NCBI GenBank assembly: GCA_030626465.1
Contig: DAOUOU010000153.1
Location: forward strand, 1 to 6,743
DNA: 6,743 nucleotides
Direction: 5' to 3'
Origin: Bacteroidales bacterium
Lineage (GTDB): Bacteria; Bacteroidota; Bacteroidia; Bacteroidales; UBA10428
Both the position numbers and the translations under genes were made by a program. Of this stretch, positions 5,788 through 6,743 are shown one piece after another; the stretch's first letter is position 1; each line of letters begins with the position of its first letter. Below the pieces are notes generated by a model. It was not told the origin of the DNA. It ran no database searches and was given only the letters and a program-made list of their open reading frames with translations.

Positions 5788-6591
5788 TTATTTATATGCA
5801 ACAGCCTTGAAGAATGTATAGCAGAAGGTTCCGGTATCTTTCGATGATTCTTTTAATTCTGAAATGCCCCTTTTCCAGGTCTTTTCGTCAATAAATTTTT
5901 CCTTAATTGCATCATTTTTGATCCCTTCGACCATTGCAATAAAAGTTTTTTTCGTGAATCCGTCGACCATTTCGGGGCGACCAGCATCAGCATAGATCAT
6001 ACGGGGTGAGACCGAAATATTTGAAAATCCGGTTTTTCTTAGCAAAGGATACAGTGTCCTCCCGATAAGAGAATTCCCTCCCTTCATAGCCTGTAATTTT
6101 ACCAGACAGTCGATTGTTGCCTGAGCATACTTGCTATCGGGATGAAAATAAGCAGAACCATGATCACCCTCAATCACTGTCAGCGATCCACTTGATTTAA
6201 GTATTGGTTTTATATTCAGAAGAGCTTTTACAGGATCCGTTAGATGCTCCAGAACAAAGCAGATAAAAACATGATCGAAACTATTCTTATCAAAGGGCAA
6301 ATTAAATATATCTGCCTGTATAAATTCAACATTGCCAATTCCCAGATTATGACAGCGTTTCTCCGCTATTTTGATAGATTCTGCTGAAATATCAATGGAG
6401 GTCAAACGGATATCAGGATTATTCCTGCACAGTATTTCAGTCTGGGCACCAACTCCACAGCCTATTTCCAGAACTTTTGAGTATCTGCGATAAATAGAAT
6501 CGTGATGAAGTATAGAATTTAGTGTGCTGGCCTGATCATTTAATCTGGTTGTTTCAAATTCATTGTATCCATGGACATATTGGTTCTTCAT
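5788..6591 (-). CDS. Class I SAM-dependent methyltransferase
   Basis: The protein is 267 residues from the ATG at 6591. An upstream ATG at 6627 would add 12 residues, but MKNQYVHGYNEFETTRLNDQA is, as I recall it, the conserved start of this methyltransferase family, so the shorter form is preferred. Numbered from that start, motif I VLEIGCGVGAQ (40-50) binds S-adenosylmethionine, SIDIS (65-69) carries the acidic residue at the end of strand 2, QADIFNLPF (92-100) is motif II-like, and FVLEHLTDP (112-120) follows. Further family blocks are EGDHGSAYFHPDS (141-153), SLIGRTLYPLL (174-184) and C-terminal GTFCYTFFKA (254-263). It is cytoplasmic; the methyl acceptor is unknown, probably a small molecule. 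It heads a possible two-gene unit with the T9SS protein, but a 104-nt gap and unrelated cell locations make a shared pathway speculative. Confidence 0.85.
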   Translation of the reverse strand: MKNQYVHGYNEFETTRLNDQASTLNSILHHDSIYRRYSKVLEIGCGVGAQTEILCRNNPDIRLTSIDISAESIKIAEKRCHNLGIGNVEFIQADIFNLPFDKNSFDHVFICFVLEHLTDPVKALLNIKPILKSSGSLTVIEGDHGSAYFHPDSKYAQATIDCLVKLQAMKGGNSLIGRTLYPLLRKTGFSNISVSPRMIYADAGRPEMVDGFTKKTFIAMVEGIKNDAIKEKFIDEKTWKRGISELKESSKDTGTFCYTFFKAVAYK

Positions 6592-6608
6592 ACTCTGTAA
6601 TATATTTG
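6580..6608 (+). promoter_or_regulatory. Bacteroidota-type promoter directed rightward
   Basis: TTG (6580-6582) and TATATTTG (6601-6608) are separated by 18 nt and match the Bacteroidota primary-sigma consensus (TTG, about 17-23 nt, TAnnTTTG) exactly. The promoter overlaps the first codons and upstream region of the methyltransferase gene and points away from it, into the repeat at 6633 and whatever lies beyond the window. Transcription would begin near 6615. A match this short can occur by chance in AT-rich DNA. Confidence 0.4.
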
Positions 6609-6628
6609 TACATAGAAACAAGTTCAAA
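6599..6628 (-). promoter_or_regulatory. Weak candidate promoter for the methyltransferase gene
   Basis: On the minus strand, TTTG (complement of 6625-6628) is followed after 20 nt by TATATTAC (complement of 6597-6604), which matches TAnnTTTG at four of six fixed positions. Transcription would begin almost at the ATG at 6591, giving a nearly leaderless message. It overlaps the rightward promoter candidate on the other strand. The support is thin. Confidence 0.2.
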
Positions 6629-6632
6629 GTTT

Positions 6633-6743
6633 CTAACTACTAAACTACTCAACATCTCATCAGTAACTTCATTTCATCAGTTCACCAGTTCACCGGTTCA
6701 TCAACTCTCCTCAACTACTAAACTACTAAACCACTAAACCACT
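6633..6743 (+). repeat. Second phased 8-bp repeat block, truncated by the window edge
   Basis: The block opens with CTAACTA, CTAAACTA, CTCAA and CATCTCAT. It then reaches core copy 3, and from 6678 to the window end divides into octamers without a break: CAGTTCAC twice, CGGTTCAT, CAACTCTC, CTCAACTA, CTAAACTA, CTAAACCA twice. It has the same strand and vocabulary as the block at 3903-4082. It begins 41 nt upstream of the methyltransferase start and continues beyond the window. Confidence 0.7.
6663..6690 (+). repeat. 28-bp core element, copy 3
   Basis: This copy begins GTAACTTCATTT and ends CAGTTCACCAGTT, with a single difference from copy 1 (C for A at position 13). It lies about 2.8 kb from copy 1 in the same orientation, so copies 1 or 2 and 3 form direct repeats around the secreted-protein and methyltransferase genes. 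Confidence 0.7.

Noticed and set aside
6592..6627. Upstream ATG adding 12 residues to the methyltransferase
   Set aside because: The added residues match nothing in the family, while the internal ATG at 6591 begins the conserved MKNQYVHGY block.
6522..6737. 71-codon plus-strand frame crossing the methyltransferase start and the repeat
   Set aside because: Its first half is the antisense of the methyltransferase N-terminus and its second half is translated octamer repeat, so the open frame is a by-product.

Overview
The window looks like a chromosomal piece of a Bacteroidota genome, probably Bacteroidales or Marinilabiliales. Three things point that way: a type IX secretion (T9SS) C-terminal sorting domain on one protein, a roughly 1000-residue ABCG-like transporter of a type I know from Bacteroidota, and a perfect Bacteroidota-type promoter (TTG, 18 nt, TAnnTTTG). 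Shine-Dalgarno sequences are absent at the gene starts. Placement below phylum is inference.

Layout. Positions 1-746 hold no convincing large gene. They contain two related modules, each a strong A/T-flanked hairpin followed by a G-poor leader and an ATG (195-311 and 422-588). The first ATG opens only a two-codon frame; the second opens a leucine-rich 21-codon frame that ends inside a 10-bp inverted repeat. Positions 747-3767 (+) encode a 1006-residue fused ATPase/permease of the ABCG/ABC2 type. It keeps the Walker A lysine but has lost the catalytic glutamate, the H-loop histidine, the Q-loop glutamine and the canonical signature. Positions 3768-4132, between convergent genes, are mostly a phased repeat block: five 7-bp units, then 8-bp units that run for more than 100 bp without losing register. 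Positions 4133-5683 (-) encode a secreted protein with a DUF4380/mutarotase-like domain and a T9SS tail. Positions 5788-6591 (-) encode a class I SAM-dependent methyltransferase, 104 nt upstream of the secreted-protein gene on the same strand. Positions 6633-6743 hold a second copy of the 8-bp-phased repeat, cut by the window edge.

How the parts relate. The methyltransferase and secreted-protein genes lie between direct copies of the same repeat and may be co-transcribed, but nothing links their functions. The transporter gene is convergent to them and more AT-rich in the stretches I counted. The most unusual items are the phased 7/8-bp repeat, the paired hairpin/G-free-leader modules, and the transporter with a degenerate ATPase site. 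No CRISPR array, tRNA, rRNA, transposase or recognisable defence system is visible.
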